Source: Chromobotia macracanthus (taxonomy: Eukaryota > Chordata > Actinopteri > Cypriniformes > Botiidae). Taken from it: a stretch of DNA of 64,000 nt. The stretch spans positions 560,001 through 624,000 of the forward strand of contig JAZGTH010000088.1 of NCBI GenBank assembly GCA_036877525.1. The letters are read 5' to 3'. Under the pieces are notes generated by a model. The model had not been told where the DNA came from. It did not search any database and saw nothing but the letters and a program-made list of their open reading frames with translations. The translations under genes were made by a program, and so were the position numbers. This document shows positions 62,101 through 64,000 of this stretch, in pieces; position 1 is the stretch's first letter, and each line of letters starts with the position of its first letter.

Positions 62101-62850
62101 AGAACACACACAACACCACAACTTCTCTGTGAGAACACACACAACACCACAACCTCTCTGTGAGAACACACACAACACCACAACTTCTCTGTGAGAACAC
62201 ACACAACACCACAACTTCTCTGTGAGAACACACACAACACCACAACTTCTCTGTGAGAACACACACAACACCACAACTTCTCTGTGAGAACACACACAAC
62301 ACCACAACCTCTCTGTGAGAACACACACAACACCACAACTTCTCTGTGAGAACACACACAACACCACAACTTCTCTGTGAGAACACACACAACACCACAA
62401 CTTCTCTGTGAGAACACACACAACACCACAACCTCTCTGTGAGAACACACACAACACCACAACTTCTCTGTGAGAAACACACAACACCACAACCTCTCTG
62501 TGAGAACACACACAACACCACAACTTCTCTGTGAGAACACACACAACACCACAACTTCTCTGTGAGAACACACACAACACCACAACTTCTCTGTGAGAAC
62601 ACACACAACACCACAACTTCTCTGTGAGAACACACACAACACCACAACCTCTCTGTGAGAACACACACAACACCACAACTTCTCTGTGAGAACACACACA
62701 ACACCACAACTTCTCTGTGAGAACACACACAACACCACAACCTCTCTGTGAGAACACACACAACACCACAACTTCTCTGTGAGAACACACACAACACCAC
62801 AACTTCTCTGTGAGAACACACACAACACCACAACCTCTCTGTGAGAACAC
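56190..62850 (-). repeat. 31-bp minisatellite, about 215 copies of a splice acceptor
   Basis: On the minus strand each unit reads GTGTTGTGTGTGTTCTCACAG followed by AGAAGTTGTG, with a TCATACAG, TCAAACAG or shortened TTATACAG variant. The edge unit at 56190 is the genuine acceptor of ncam2 exon 56046-56189, and its AGAAG is the exon start. From 61640 to 62850 units are nearly uniform (TCTCACAG); 56200-61640 mixes variants and shows block duplication. No stop arises in any minus frame, giving false ORFs to 1282 codons. UG-rich RNA from this strand would suit TDP-43 or CELF-type binders. Confidence 0.96.
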
Positions 62851-64000
62851 ATGCTGTCTGCTGAGTTTTGGAATATCTTGTGTTGGTTAGCAGAACCCAC
62901 AGGAAATGGCAGATGAGATCTTTTTTAATATCTCAACTGTTCCTCTTTCACAGCAATGAGATTAAATGAACATTCAGTTGAGTCTTCTTAGATGTTTCTT
63001 TTGGGAAAAACAGTTCACAAGTTTCACAGAATCACAAGTTTCAAAAAATATCTCAACAATGTCTCAAACTGTGCTCAGATATGCTGAAGATATCACAGTC
63101 TGTGAACACAAGTCAAAGATCTTAGCTTGATCTCAAACATTGTACTCTATACTCTTACTGTGTGTCAATAACTGAACCTTAGGAGAAACAACTGAGATTA
63201 TACTAATGAGATGTAACTGATAACTCTCCTGTGAGCAATGAAATGTTCCTCTGAAAATCATCTAGCTTGACTTCAGAAGTGCTTCTTTCATCCCTTCAGC
63301 GTTCTGTAAACCCTCACTTTTCTCCTCTTTGCACATCTCTCTCGTTCAGATTTTGAGTCTGATAATTAGACTTCAGTTATGAGGTTGGGTCGGGTCTTGT
63401 TTTCACAGTCACCATTACACTGATTCCCCATTACACTGATTCACCATTACACTGATTCACTATTCACTTTCATCCTCGTTTGATCCATTGATAATATGAA
63501 TGAGATTTCCTGTGTGTCTCCTTTCAATGACACTGACCGTTCACACAGACTCCCTGAAGCTTGTCCTACACACACTCAACCTTTTCTGTGTCTTTCATTT
63601 TGTCTCTAATATCTCATCCTTAAAACAAGGTCTTTTAAGTTGTTTTCAGAGAATTTCAGCGTATTTACCACACTGACAAATATTTTTCGTCTTTTTTAAA
63701 CAATAAACATATCAACAGTGCAGATACCACTGAAAAGAAAGATAGTCTTGTTGTGAGAGCACGGCTTTATATAAAACAGAAAACTCAAATAAGAAATTTA
63801 GAGTTAGAAATCAAAACACGGGTATTAGCTGCTAACATTATTACAATGTTAAAACAATACAAACGCATTCCAGTGAAAAGTCAAAGAATCGTAAAACAAT
63901 TTACAGAATTGCTCATTGAATTTCTGTCATAATTTGGAATGACTACTAATAGGATTAAACAAAATCCTATAGGATAAATTTCTGTTTGTTTCAGTTTTTC
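62851..64000 (-). other. ncam2 intron between Ig1 and Ig2, open at window edge
   Basis: Unique AT-rich sequence right of the 31-bp array. No Ig1 exon was recognised, so Ig1, signal peptide and promoter of ncam2 are outside the window. A triplicated CATTACACTGATTC lies near 63412-63460. Confidence 0.6.

Noticed and set aside
56210..62900. Very long minus-strand open frames (up to 1282 codons, Cys/Val-rich)
   Set aside because: They are readings of the 31-bp intronic repeat, which lacks stops in all three minus frames. The period of 31 codons and lack of codon bias show repeat origin.

Overview
This is vertebrate genomic DNA, almost certainly a teleost and probably cypriniform. It has GT-AG introns, a neural adhesion gene with fish-like sequence, a Tc1-type transposon, tRNA-derived SINEs and abundant CA/GA microsatellites. 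Operons and ribosome-binding sites do not apply. Almost all long open frames are readings of tandem repeats. The real genes are small exons, which I rebuilt by hand from splice sites and reading phase.

Layout. 1-1672 is a GA/CA satellite. 1.7-3.6 kb is non-coding with SINE remnants, a perfect palindrome and CpG-rich patches. 3641-3901 is a 15-bp minisatellite. 4535-6466 (minus) holds a four-exon gene for a 288-residue protein with a C39/papain-like Cys-His signature. Its likely 5' non-coding exon and triple-CCAAT promoter lie near 8.1-8.25 kb, with a 31-bp array (7220-8135) between. 8929-12441 is a 51-bp minisatellite that runs into the signal-peptide exon of a small plus-strand Ig-superfamily gene or pseudogene (12442-13793). 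13.8-33.9 kb has no convincing gene; it holds old mobile elements, two more tandem arrays and a clean 826-bp duplicative insertion. From 33941 to 56189 the minus strand encodes ncam2 (NCAM2/OCAM): 14 phase-consistent coding exons from Ig2 to the stop codon. Signal peptide and Ig1 lie beyond the right edge. A degenerate Tc1 copy sits in one intron.

Main observation. Several large tandem arrays are anchored on splice junctions. Within ncam2, three arrays start at a 5' splice site and copy the exon end plus the donor (about 24, 22 and 6 extra copies). One of about 215 copies starts at a 3' splice site and copies the acceptor. The 31-bp array beside the C39-like gene repeats a good donor as well, and the 51-bp array repeats a start-codon/signal-peptide segment. 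Two donor arrays have units divisible by three (54 and 39 bp) that stay open in frame, so use of internal donors would add 18- or 13-residue modules to NCAM2. Whether these decoy sites are used cannot be told from sequence alone.
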